From: Symsagittifera roscoffensis
Lineage: Eukaryota; Xenacoelomorpha; Acoela; Convolutidae
DNA: 64,000 nt
NCBI RefSeq assembly: GCF_963678635.1
Contig: NC_087065.1
Span: 72,613,345 to 72,677,344, forward strand
Direction: 5' to 3'
Positions 1 through 10,882 of the stretch are shown one piece after another. The notes below the pieces were generated by a model. The model saw nothing but the letters and a program-made list of their open reading frames with translations, was not told the DNA's origin and made no database searches. How positions within the stretch are numbered: the first letter of the stretch is position 1; each line of letters begins with the position of its first letter. Made by a program: the position numbers and the translations under genes.

Positions 1-9
1 CTTTCACAG

Positions 10-54
10 CGACTAGTTTATCAGAACAATTCGCAGAATTTACGAACACTATTG
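10..54 (+). CDS. SCFD2: SCFD2 micro-exon (internal exon, partial gene)
   Basis: Candidate 45-nt internal exon of the SCFD2 homologue. It follows an acceptor (tttcacag, ending at 9) and is followed by a GTAAAC donor at 55. It reads with two leading and one trailing base, so its phase fits the large exon starting at 4728 after a TTTATTAG acceptor; the junction codon becomes Asp. The 14 residues (containing SLSEQFAEF) correspond to the amphipathic stretch just before the segment coded by the next exon in vertebrate SCFD2. The exons for roughly the first 130 residues lie left of the window. The call rests on splice signals, phase and position in the family; a short exon can match by chance. Confidence 0.55.
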
Positions 55-712
55 GTAAACCATTAATTATCTTTGCAGAATTTCCAATATTTATAAGGGA
101 ACAAAATTGAGTGTTTATGAACCAAGTAGTTTCTGACTGATGGAATCAAAAAGTATTTAGTTTCACATTATTCAGTTTTGGTGCTTTGAATTTTTTAAAG
201 CTTGTTTTTGAATTTTTTGACTCCCTTGGTTAAATCCAAACAAATAATTTTTCGTGGTTGAACCTAAATTGTTTTAGAGTAGGACTTTTCAAATCCTTAA
301 AAATTTAACAATTTTTGAAAAAATTAGAATGAGAAAGATGAGAATTTGCTTATTTTACAAAAGTTTTCAGTCGTTTGCTTAATATTAGACAGACGTTTCT
401 TGTTCTTTTTTCATTCGTCACTGTTATTTTTGTCTCTCAAGCTCTCATAGATATCGTCCTTCTGATGTTGAAGTTTTTGTCTGCTTTGGTTAAATGATAA
501 TAGACAATCGTTTTAGTATTACCTTTTTTGTCTGACATCCTCGATGCACTTGTAGTTTTTAGTACATCGCGATCTTTAGAAAGCAAGCAAATGAGTCTTT
601 ATATCAACAGCGCAGCGTAAAAGTTTATAGCGGGCTTAGTGAATTTTTTTCAAAGTTCGCAAATAAAAATGCTCATTTGGTGGCACTTAAGATATAATCA
701 CGATCTACCGAC

Positions 713-802
713 GATAGATGAGCCAAGTTTATCTTCACGATTGCATCTAAAATATCGTTGTTTTAGTACATGAATTAGGAAGTTAAACTTGGCTCATCTA
801 TC
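713..802. repeat. Short palindrome with a 37-nt loop shared with the 1026-1893 foldback
   Basis: Perfect 19-bp arms (713-731 and 784-802, core GATGAGCCAAGTTTA) flank a loop. Bases 741-777 of the loop are the exact reverse complement of 1471-1507 at the centre of the long foldback. The arms of the two structures are unrelated. This is read directly from the sequence. Confidence 0.85.
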
Positions 803-1025
803 AGGGGTTTCTATGTCAAAAAATGAACAATAAAACCATATTTTCGGCTATTTTTGACCAAATTGGTCAAATGGTCATATCTCCAAAATTATTGAATTTC
901 ATCAGATTTTAATTGAAAAAATGACCCCAAATAGCCGACACTAAATCTCAACTGTTGAAGGTTTTGAGCAGTCATACTTGTAAGAGGGCAGTTTTGAAGC
1001 CAATAGGCGTATCGTGACAGCACGC

Positions 1026-1893
1026 CACGACTATAAAAAGTGAGCCAGTTTTCGTTCTTAAAAAATGACCCTCAAAACTACTTTGGTTTTCGAGAAATCG
1101 AGGGCTTTAGATTTCTTTCTCTACGTCCTGAATAAATTCTCCAAAAAATAGTGAAAGTTTGTCCATATCTTGCCTAAAATTGGAAACTTTTTGAACCAAC
1201 GCGTCCCTTTATCTTTTCTTTCTAGTTTCTTGAGTCGGATTTGAAAAATATTTAAACTTCCTAAATTTTGAAAGTAAATAAATATTTAAGAAATCATTTA
1301 AGAAAAAATTCTTCATTTGTTTATGTATCTTTGATTGCCCTGACCATCAAGGTAGACGGTTTAAGGGCCAGCAGCACTCATTGTCTGTCCATGCATGTGT
1401 TTGATGATAAACTATTGCATGACTCGCACCTACAGTGCTTCAAATAGATCGTTGAACGTAAAGATAACTCTAATTCATGTACTAAAACAACGATATTTTA
1501 GATGCAACCCTGAAGATATCTTTACGTTCAACGATCTATTTGAAGCACTGTAGGTGCGAGTCATGCGCTAGTGTATCATCAAACATATGAATAGACAGAC
1601 AATGAGCGCTGCTGACCCTTAAATGATTTCTTAAATATTTATTTTCTTTAAAATTTAGGAAGTTTAAATATTTTTCAAATCCGACTCAAGAAACTAGAAA
1701 AAAAAGATAAGGGGACGCGTTGGCTCAAAAAATTTCCAATTTTAGGCAAGATATGGACAAACTTTCACTATTTTTTGAAGAAATTAGTGAGGACATAGAG
1801 AAAGAAATCTAAAGACCTCGATTTCTCGAAAACCAAAGTAGTTTTGAGGGTCATTTTTTACAAACGAAAACTGGCTCACTTTTTATAGTCGTG
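1026..1893. repeat. Long foldback (inverted repeat) element, arms of about 380-440 bp
   Basis: The left arm (about 1026-1466) and right arm (about 1514-1893) are near-perfect inverted copies around a loop of about 47 nt. The outer ends share CACGACTATAAAAAGTGAGC and its complement. The left arm has about 60 extra bases near 1310-1370, bounded by TTTAAG repeats. No ORF is present. Transcribed inside the SCFD2 pre-mRNA, it would form a long dsRNA hairpin. It could be a foldback or MITE-type transposon or an inverted-duplication product. Confidence 0.85.
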
Positions 1894-2459
1894 TAGCATG
1901 CAGCTAAAGGTTTTTGGTGTTAAAAACTGTATAAAGTGAACAGCTTCACCATTTCGTAGTGCTGCACGAGATAATTTTCCAAGTTATTTTCAAGATGGGA
2001 AGCTAGAATCAGATCTCCTGGTGACTTTTTGTTCTCAAAGGGATTTTTTCATTCAAAAACGTTCTGAATGAGAGACATTTACGGATTTGTGTATGTAACT
2101 GTATAATGTACTAAAAAAACGTTAACAGTTTTGTATCATGACTCCGATCGTTTCGTTTTCTAGAAAAAGTGAATTTGACTTCAATTTTATAAGATATGGA
2201 TTGGTTTCAGCTGAGTCTAGTTGTAACAGCCGGAAATCGAAACACCATATTGAAGAAGTTGAACATTATTGCTAGAGTAATTTTTTTTTCATTTTACTCA
2301 TAGGAACAATATTTTAGTTAGGAAACTATTTCTCATAGCTTTCTTAGTTTCATTTTTACAAAATCAGTATGACTTTCGAATCAATGTTGATACCTTAACA
2401 TTTGCATACAGGTTTTATTCGTACTGATTTAACTTTAACCCGAACTTATGATTAAGCTT

Positions 2460-4190
2460 TCAATTTTATATTCGTTTGAGCAGTTTTAGTGAGGTTAAAC
2501 GCCAATTTATTCTCTTGAAGTAATTTGTTTTAACGAAAAATGTCATCTTGTACAGCCTCTTAAACAGCCTATCGAGGTTAATCTTGACACGGTTATTCAA
2601 AATACGGTCAAAAATGTTGCTCCATTTTGTTAGTAGAAAAAGGGCTTGTAGTCATTTTGATCTGTTTTCAATCCATCTTAATGAAGCGGCAGTATTTTCG
2701 CTTTTCAGAGTTTTTTGGGAAAATTGCCCATTGAAAATGAAAGGTTGCCAGGGACACTCAGATATGGGCCTAAACTTTCTCTGAAGTTTTTACAATAAGA
2801 TCGTCACCAGATGTGCTCTTGTTATCCAAGTATTTTACAATACTGAACACCAAGTTTACAAGTTGAACGTTTTCTTGTGTAACATTGAAGGTTTGAACAT
2901 AATCAGTTTCTGATCTAGCAATATTGGGAACTTCAATGGTTAGTAATTCAACATAATCAGTTTCTGATTAAGGAAAGTTGGGATTTTCAATTGTTAGTTG
3001 TCTTCCAAGTGTAATGAAAAAGCTGTTGATTTTGTGGGCAATTTTGTCTGTTGGGCTATCCTTTTCTCAAAGCTTGATTGAAATTAGTTGAGACATTTGC
3101 CACTAAAACCAATCAATTTATATGATTGACACAGGTCTCCTATACAATTTTTGAGTTTATCCCAATATTAGATCACTGCTGTTTTTACGTTGGCAACAAA
3201 AGATTCACCGAAAATTTCAATTATACCAATCAATACGGATTAATTTGATTTAATTTCCTTTTCTTGCGAGCAGCTTTTCTTTTAATGCTAAGGTTTCTAA
3301 CATCGTTTGAATATCAGGATGGTTTTTTCGTTGACTTGTTTCTGACGTTTATGAGTGGCGCAAACATATTAAGAATCTTTTCGAAAGAGTGTGTGAAAAG
3401 ATCAACAGCTTTATCAGGGTCTTTAGTTTCCCTAAAGAACCAGTTTGACTGTTTCAATTTATTTTTCTGTCACTTCTAGAAACTCTTTTTTTTGTATTTG
3501 TTTCTTTTTGTAAGCTGTGTCGCGGAAATGGGTTCATTATCAAAAATCTGGCACTTCATCAACTATTCTGTGTACTGGGTAATGGCCTGAATAGTTTCCA
3601 ATATTAAGAAGCACTGAATGTTGTTCCGATATCTTTGAATGTAGATGATAAATTGATCCAAAGAAGTTGAACTGCTGGCTGTTACACGAGTTGGCCCAGG
3701 GCTGGAAATGGAAAATGGCTTTGAATAGACACATTTCAAATGACTTTGCCAAAGAAGATTTTTTTGGAATTAAATCGATGTTAAAATCGCCACGTAAAAT
3801 GCATGCTCGATTAAACGATTTGCAATTATCCAAAAATTCATCAAGTTCCTTAAACAACTGATGTTTGTTTGCATTTGGTAAATAATAAATTACGCACAAT
3901 GAGTATTGGTAAGGTTTTTTTTCGCAATATCGACTAGAAGGCTTCCATCGAAAAGCGTATTGCGTTGACTCAGTATACAGCAAGTTTTTCGTGCTTTCAG
4001 CATCGCACCACCACCACCGAGTGTTTTAACGTTTGTTTGGTTTAAAGTGTTTTACAATTTTCACCTAAATCCTTGATGGGTACTCCAAGTTTCATTAAAT
4101 CATAAGATATCAGACTCAAGGCAAACCTGCGTTGCGCCTCATCGTCCTCAAGAATGCAGCCCGCGCTTTTCTTGTATCTTGGAAGATCTT
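2460..4190 (-). pseudogene. Degenerate LINE (non-LTR retrotransposon) ORF2 fragment
   Basis: Read on the minus strand, the fragment starts in an apurinic-type endonuclease domain. A broken frame shows an FNETW block near 4130, then the 147-codon open segment 3983-3540 has GDFNIDLIP and a late SGHYPV block (usually SDHYPV). Further down, broken frames at 3480-3280 and 3050-2500 show the linker and the start of the reverse transcriptase domain (YLDNKSTSGDDLI, then NIFDRILNNRV). There are several frameshifts and stops, and the catalytic RT core is not seen. It resembles CR1/Jockey-type ORF2 in layout, but the clade is not assigned. It is antisense within the SCFD2 intron. Confidence 0.75.
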
Positions 4191-4727
4191 TATATTCCAT
4201 AAATTTGCTTTACTTTTTAGTTCACTTTATTTTCTTCATTAAATCCTTTTTTCTCACTATCCTCGAAAACTTCACACCTGACACTTCAATAACTCTTCAA
4301 TGTAGTTTCTGAGGATTCGTTTGTGATTCGTCCTTTAGCGCTTGTTGTTGCTTCTTCTTAAGCCAATTATATTAACTTTGTCTCCTTCTTAGGCTTCGAT
4401 TTCTTTGGCTTCGTATCATGCCACTAAGTGACTCTGTCTTTCACTAAAATCAACATTCTTGGCAACCAACTTGGTCAAGAACTTCATTTTTAATGCCTTC
4501 TACTCCCTTTTTGTCTGTGTCCACATGACTTCGAAAGAGTTTTGCGATTCATCAGACATTTGACCACTGAAACTATTAAATAAGTTTATCACAACAATAA
4601 CTCTTTTGTTAAACTTTGTTTTTTTAACTAATGTAATAATACCAAGATTTAAATTTTTTTGCTATTTTTTGAATACAAATGTTTAGGTAACATAAATAGA
4701 CTACATTGAAACTCAGTTGTTTATTAG

Positions 4728-6124
4728 ATAAACCAAATCTACTGAATGTGATTTTTTTAGAGCCATCGTCGTCCTCCATACTTGATTCTTTGCCTTCAAA
4801 TTTTCAACTGGGAGTGAAGAAATTCTGCGGCAATTTCTGGCGACTGATGACGGATATGGAAGCTCAAGCTATTCCGTTTTCAGTCGGAAAAACAAGTCGA
4901 ATCATTTCCGAACACTTGGCGAGCATTCCAGCGCCTAAGTCGGCTACGAATAAATTCGCTGTCGTTTTTATAGACAGATGTTTGGATCTAGTTGCCCCTT
5001 TACAGCCTTCGGATAGATGTTTTGCTGATCAAGTGTACAAATGTTTCCCTGAGTTGAGCGAAAACAGCAGCGATTTACAAATTCCAATTAACCAAATGAT
5101 TTTGAAGCATATTAAAATTCCCGGTTGTCTCTCCAACCCGAATAACGCCACACATCAAGCCATTTTCCGCAAACTTTTTACGGGCAAAAAGAAAGAGCTG
5201 CAAAATGCAAGCATTCGAATCCTGAATGAAATATGTACAAAAGGTGATATTAAAATTTCCGAGAAAATTAATAAAGCATCGTTTGAAAACGCCGAAAAAT
5301 TACTGCGAGCAATTGAAACTAATCGGAAAGTTCTGATGGAAAATATAAGTGTAGTCAGCGTGGTTATCGCCATTTGGTTAGCTTGCGAGGATAAAAGTTT
5401 TGACGAGAAATATAAGTTACAGAAGTTATTCAACCAACAGTTTCAAGACGTAGAACCATCTTTCGATTCAGTTTGCGATTTACTTGTTAATATAATTGAA
5501 TCAGAATGCGATAATTTATCAATGGATGATAGTTTTGCTTTTGTTGTTTCTTGTTTCTCGCTTTGTGAAGCGGATGGGTCGTATTTTCCCCGCGAAAAAG
5601 TGAGCAAACTTTTTGCAGCTTTGCTGAAAAAGTCCGTTGTTCGCAAAGAAGACGACAAAGGTGACGAGAATTCAGTAGCTCGTTTTCTTAACTCTGAGGA
5701 TGACTTTATGAAGCTGTTAGCATGTGTATCAACTAGCAGGGGCAATCTTGTAGATTATGTGTCACTGTTTGAAGTTGAAGATACGATTCCAACTTACAAA
5801 CCGTTAGTTGAACAAATAGCAGAGGATATATTCAAAAAAGACCCAAACAAGACGTTAAACGATATAGTGTGTGCGACAGCAATTACAAATCTGAAAAGTC
5901 TGATCAAAACTAGCTTCAGCTACTTCATGCCAGTTAGCAAACCGAGGCCCTCAGATTACCCGAATATAATATTTTTTGTAGTGGGGGGAATAACGCCGGC
6001 TGAAATCAAAATGATCAAAGATTCTGCGTTGATGTATAACAGCACAGCTAAAGTGTACATCGGATCTAATAAAATATTGGGTCATCCTTGTACCATTCTA
6101 AACTCGCTGGCAGAAATAAAGTAA
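4728..6124 (+). CDS. SCFD2: SCFD2, Sec1 family domain-containing protein 2 (main and terminal exon)
   Basis: A 465-codon open exon ending in TAA. It matches the Sec1/Munc18-like (SM) family, and SCFD2 rather than SLY1 or VPS33. Visible family blocks are the VVFIDRCLDL strand after a variable linker, a PGCLSNPNN block, an FMPVSKPRPSDYP block and the terminal FVVGGITPAEIKMIKD strand. SM proteins bind SNAREs or tethering complexes in vesicle traffic; SCFD2 itself is poorly characterised. The frame is open a few codons upstream to a stop at 4697, but there is no ATG there. The phase-compatible acceptor at 4726-4727 sets the exon start, and a TTG at 4706 is not taken as a start. Nearly the whole SM domain sits on one exon, unlike the finely split CEP70 next door. 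An AATAAA at 6115-6120 overlaps the stop region and may act in polyadenylation. Confidence 0.85.
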
Positions 6125-6625
6125 ACTTTAAAAATTATCGAATTAATGTAAATTTAGTAATGATGAAAGGTGATGGGTGGTTAAAAGCATTGTCAATACT
6201 TGCAATTGCATTATATTTGATAGCAAAATTGAAACTGTCTCTTTCCTTTGAGTCATGTTTTTGAAGTTAAGAAAAATTTTTGGTGAAAAAATGATATATT
6301 CACTGCTTAGTTGGCAGCATGAATCTAAGGCTACTTAATATTTTCTCGTGTAACTTTTTTGCAAATCAGTTTTATCGCGTTTTTAAATTTTAGTAGCTTT
6401 TTTTGTGCTTAGGGGAAGCAAAATGTTGCCTTTGATTTCTGCAACCGGCTGTCTAACAGGCTTCTTACTTTTTGGCGACTTTGTTTTAACTACCAGAAAA
6501 GACCGTGCTGAGGAACTATATTTTTCCAAAGCAGAGTTAAATCTTTAAGCATGAATGCACGAAGTCGAGACACTTGTTCACTTCATAAGACCTTAAAAAA
6601 TAATTTTGGGTGGTTTGATTATTAT
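6125..6625. other. Intergenic spacer downstream of SCFD2
   Basis: AT-rich sequence with no coding potential or repeat structure that I can recognise. It holds the SCFD2 3' UTR in its first part. Confidence 0.4.
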
Positions 6626-7395
6626 ACAAGCAAGGCTTGTGTTATAGTATGAACTATCTCTTTTTTCCAACCTAAGTCGCAAATATTGTTGCGATGTGTT
6701 CATTTTGAAAGTGCTCATTTTGATCAATAACCAGCTATTAAGTACAGCCAATGCTTAAGATATTAAGACAGACTATTATTGTTTCGACTTTCTTAACGAA
6801 AGTAGCGGAATATTTGTGCTCGGGGTGGTTTTTTTCTTCAGACAAATTTCGACTTTTTAACTAGCCATTTCGACGGGATTTTTAGTTTGAAAAGATATTT
6901 TACCTGTGATCTTTTTTTGTAAAATTATGGAGGTTTAAAAATTGCCATTTTGGCCAATAAGGGACAATTAACGCGCGATATACTTCGCGCTTTTAACGCG
7001 TAAACGGAGATTTAATCCGTCTTAGAAATCGTTCCAAATGGGTTGAAGGAAGCTCATTTGCCATAATTAATTTGTTACTCTGCTTTGCTTTTGATATGGC
7101 GTTTGGGGGGATGATTTTCACAAAAAATCTCAAACTTAAAAAAATCATTTTATTTTTATTAGATTTATTTTTTTCAGATTATTACTGCTCCATAGACTGC
7201 TCTATAACTTGAGGTTTGTTAGTTGGTTAGTTTCTTTTGTTATCAAATTGACTGGTACTGGTAATGCGTCATAATTGGCGTGCGTCACTTAAGAAATTTT
7301 GTAGACTGAAAGTTTTACTCATTCAGTTTTTCCCAGTAGCGTTATCGGTCATATTTTTGTTTGTGTAGGCGAAGTGCAACTTGGCTTCTGTGTCA
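6626..7395. repeat. Dispersed repeat, copy 1 (about 770 bp)
   Basis: Closely similar to 29200-29975. Shared blocks include CTTGTGTTATAG near the left end, CGGAGATTTAATCCGTC in the middle and a terminal hairpin region (7368-7393). A more diverged third copy covers about 28690-29060. The left end has a small ACAAGC/GCTTGT hairpin. There is no ORF. It is probably a non-autonomous element, possibly of Helitron type on the minus strand, judging from the hairpin. Confidence 0.65.
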
Positions 7396-7502
7396 ATGGT
7401 TCGTTTCAAATTCTTACGGAAACAAAATACGCTCTGCCATAAAAAAAAGCCAAAAGTGCGAAAACCCGTGATTTCCATTTAATTTCATTTCATAAATGGT
7501 CT

Positions 7503-8988
7503 TCTATACTATATTTAAATGCTAGTGACAGCTATCTCCCATGTTTAAGCTTAATAGTTTTGCATGTTTAACGAAAGAGTTTTCTCATGTTCAAGTTATA
7601 TCATATATTGCAATGCTTAAGAAAATTTGTCAGTATGTTTTCCGCAATGTCATTAATTTTTCAGTAGTTTTTTTTTCGAGGCCAAATTAAGTCTGTCTGT
7701 CTGAATACCTGCTTCTGTAATTAATTTGATATTGTATGTCTACCCGTCTCCTAATTTTTTAACTTTGAATTTGGTTTCGACAATTTAATTCGAAATAGTA
7801 ATACTGCCAAACGGTTGTCTCCAATCTCTCTTTATCTGGATTTTCTATCTTTTTTGGATCTTTTTTTCATTTTTTTCTTTCTTTCTTTTTCTATTTTTTT
7901 TATTTGCCAGTTTGATCTCAGTAGTTATTCCACCCGAGTTTTAAAACAGCAGCTCAATAGTGGGATGCTGTCAGGGTTCACAAAGTGGTTGCGACTTTGG
8001 CCTCCAATTAAGAATGCTCAAATTTTTCAAAATTACAAAATAAATTACAAAACTTGAAATTCCCAACCCTGTAGTTAGATGCTGTGAGAGTACTCTCAAG
8101 GACTGCGAATCTTACCTTCAAATGAGACGACTCAATTCCTTGTAGTTTTCGAGATATGACACTTTTTGTGATATGACTTTTTTTTTAATTTTCAGAAAGC
8201 TTAACGAATTTTGGTTTGAAAAATTGAAATTCCCAACCGTGTAGATGGGGGCTACCAGAGTACTCTCAGGGGGTTTCGATCCTTGCTTCCGCTTTTGACT
8301 GCTGAATTTCTTGTAGTTTTCGAGAGATGACTTTTTTCGATTTTTAAAAAAGTTTCAAAACTTAAATTATTTTTTTTTACTATTTGAAATTTCCAACCCT
8401 GTAGTTGGGGGCTATCAGGGTACTCTCAGGGGGTTGCGTACCTTGCCTCCAATTATGACTGCTCAAATTTTTGTAGTTTCTGAGATTTGAAGTTTTTTTG
8501 TGATTTTTTCAAAAAAAATCAAACCCAAACAATATTTTGTTTTCAAAATTTCCCAACCGTGTAGTTGGGGGCTGTCAGAGTAGTCTCACGGGTTGTGAAC
8601 ATTGCATCCAATTATGACTGCTCAAAATTTTGTAGTTTTCCAGATATGAGTTTTAGTGATTTTGTCAACGTTTTTCAGAAAACGAAACTTTGATTTTTTT
8701 TTTAGTTTGAAATTTTTAACCCTGTAATTGGGTGCTGGCAGGGTAATCCCAGGAGTGGCAAATCTTGCCTCCAAATATGAGTACTCAAGTAATTGTACTT
8801 TTCGAGATTTGATTTTTGCGAGATAAGGGAAAATAGGAATTAAAAAAAAATTATAAAATATCAAATTACCAGCCAAGTAATTGGGTGCTGTCAGAGTACA
8901 CTAAAAGCCTGCAGATGTGGCTTCCAATGTATGCGGTTTTTCATGAGTTGTCAAAAATTTGAAGCACCGGAGGTGGGTTACAGGCTAG
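7503..8988 (+). mobile_element. Helitron-like non-autonomous element, copy A, with internal tandem repeats
   Basis: It begins TCTATACTATATTTAAATGC and ends with a GCACC-GGA-GGTG hairpin (8963-8975) followed by CTAG at 8985-8988. The same two ends bound the better preserved copy at 51600-53374. Internally it carries about six degenerate units of roughly 160 bp; each contains a CCCTGTAGTTGGG-type block, a TGTCAGAGTACTCTC-type block and a TTTTCGAGATATGA-type block. TC start, 3' hairpin and CTAG end are Helitron hallmarks. Flanking bases here are T and C rather than A and T, so the ends are slightly decayed. No Rep or helicase ORF is present. Confidence 0.65.
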
Positions 8989-10572
8989 CATGTTTTAAAC
9001 GTTTTGAATTTTTTGTTTTCAGGAAAAATCCTCAAAAATTATTATTCTTCGAATTTGTTTTGTTTTCGAGGTTTGATTTTTGATTATTTTATAAGTTGCT
9101 TTCAAGTAAATTTTTGTAGACAAATTATGAACTCCAATAAACACAACAAGTATTCAAAGTTTAGTGTTCAAAATACGCTCTCCCTTACCCTTTTTAGAAT
9201 AAGCAAAAAAAATTGTTTTTTTTTGCGCTTGCGATTAGCAGGCGTTATCAAATGGGATTATAGACTTTCGGGTTAACAACTAGTTAAACAAATCACTCAA
9301 TCATTTACAGTATTCAATTCTGCAGCAAACATGCTAAATTTTTTCAAACTTAACTATTGCTTACGAAAACTAGGTGACTGCTAAGGGCTTAGGCTCGAAT
9401 CCGGTCAGCACCTGTTTTTTTTTAAATCAAGGTATTTAGTATCGAAAAATTATCGTCCTACCAGGAAGTTCCCGATTGCAATACCTTTGGTTATCGCTAG
9501 GGAAATAAATATAATCAAAGGCACTTTCGAATACAATAAAATTAGCTTACAGACCAAGAAAATTAAGAATTGTGGAAAGTAAGCTGACAGAACATTAGCA
9601 AACAGCTTATGTTTTGTCCGCTTAGTTTTCACAATTAGTTACTACCTGATCTGGAGGCAACGAATACGCCTCGGACGGCAAAGGCGGTAGGTTTGAATCC
9701 GTCAGGACCTCTTTACTTTCAAACGGGAAATATTCCGTTTCATAAAACATTGTCGGCTTATTTGTCTGCTTATGTTTTGTCGGCATAATTGCCACATCGT
9801 AGAATTGTTATTTTTCTATACGCAATTTTGTAGTTGCTTTTAGTGTTTTGATTTATTTCGGCTGTTTGTTTTTCTTGACTTCGCACTTTTTCGCTTAAAT
9901 TTTTTTTCTGCTCAAATTGTTTCGCCTTGTATTTTCTCGGCCTAGTGACCTAATGTTGAGTCGTTTCACGTGAAACATAGTTTTTATGCTTGCCTCTGGG
10001 TCCCTCAAATTGCTAAAACCTTAAGGAAATCATAGTTCAAGTTATTCATGAATAATTTTTTGGGCTTTCTTTCTTTTTTTTGCTTGATTGGTTTCGCTCT
10101 ATATGATATCAGCTTAGTGACCTCATTTTATTTCATTTGAGTAAATAGTTTTTTGGTTGTGTTAGTTTTGAGGGCGTGTGGATTTGTTAAATTTTTAGTA
10201 GTCTTTGTCTTGCTAATTTTTTTCGGCTTGGAAGGTTTGTGCTAAAGTATTTTCGGCTTTGTTACCGCTTGGCTAATTTTCTTCCGATGCTAGTTTCACA
10301 TTCTATTGTCTGTGGATGTTTTTGTTTCAAAACTACCCTTAATCATTTTGGTATTCTTGTTTTGTATCGCAAGTGGTGCGAATCGAAGCTTCGCCTCTGT
10401 GTTGAATTTGTTTCCTTAAATCAGAGTGGTCGAAACATTCCGAGCAGAGCAAACTCAATTGTTCAATAATTTAAAGGGAGTTTTAATAGTGCTTTCGGTA
10501 TTTCGAGTAGAGTTCAATACTTTTACAACAGAAGGATAAATCCTCATTTCGAATTCGTTGACTGCTTTTCAG
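8989..10572. other. Spacer and CEP70 upstream region with tRNA-like relics
   Basis: AT-rich DNA with no gene recognised. Two short stretches look like fragments of tRNA genes or tRNA-derived SINEs: 9371-9420 (B-box-like GGCTCGAATCC followed by a T run) and 9645-9710 (B-box-like GGTTTGAATCC). A hairpin, GCGAATCGAAGCTTCGCC, lies at 10378-10395. Any 5' non-coding CEP70 exon and its promoter should lie here or further left but cannot be pinpointed. Confidence 0.35.
9371..9420 (+). repeat. tRNA-like (pol III B-box) relic
   Basis: GGCTCGAATCC at 9392-9402 resembles the pol III B box and T-arm. It is followed by an acceptor-like CAGCACC and a long T run like a pol III terminator. No complete cloverleaf could be built, so it is probably a SINE head or tRNA pseudogene fragment. 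Confidence 0.3.
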
Positions 10573-10882
10573 ATCAGCTTTTGTTATGGACTCGGACACA
10601 GTAGTCTCTGATCAGGTGACCTTGTGTGACCCCTATAGTTCAAGCAACACGAACCAACAGCATCAAAATAACCATGTCTCATTTGATCTCAACAACTACA
10701 AGAGCAATAATAATGGCTTGTTGTCTTCTCCGTCCTCGGTTCTAGTGGACAGTAATGCCAGTGCCACACTCACTCCCTCCTCCTCTGTCGGGGCTGCTAT
10801 GCCGGAAACTGAGGATGATACTGGGGGACACCAGTTTGTGGTGGTGGAGAGAAAGAAGCCCGAATTTAGAGAACCAGAACCA
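10573..10882 (+). CDS. CEP70: CEP70 exon 1 (first coding exon)
   Basis: Acceptor CTTTTCAG at 10565-10572, then 13 nt of 5' UTR, the ATG at 10586 and 99 codons to a GTAAGA donor at 10883, phase 0. The product is rich in Ser, Asn and Thr, with an acidic ETEDDTGG stretch, and looks disordered. The acceptor implies a non-coding exon further upstream. The ORF would run two codons past the donor before a stop. Confidence 0.75.

Larger units (their letters stand above)
55..4727 (+). other. SCFD2 intron with palindromes and a LINE relic
   Basis: This 4.7-kb AT-rich intron lies between the two recognised SCFD2 exons. It contains a short palindrome (713-802), a long foldback structure (1026-1893) and a broken LINE on the minus strand (about 2460-4190). 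Bases 600-710 resemble 45110-45180 (shared cgcaaataaaa and tggcactt blocks), suggesting an old dispersed repeat. No coding potential beyond the LINE was seen in 55-600, 803-1025, 1894-2460 or 4190-4727. Confidence 0.55.

Noticed and set aside
4706-4727. Start of SCFD2 at TTG 4706
   Set aside because: Not an ATG; a phase-compatible splice acceptor at 4726-4727 and the family alignment place the exon start at 4728.
5155-5745. Minus-strand ORFs opposite SCFD2
   Set aside because: Shadows of the well-supported SCFD2 exon.
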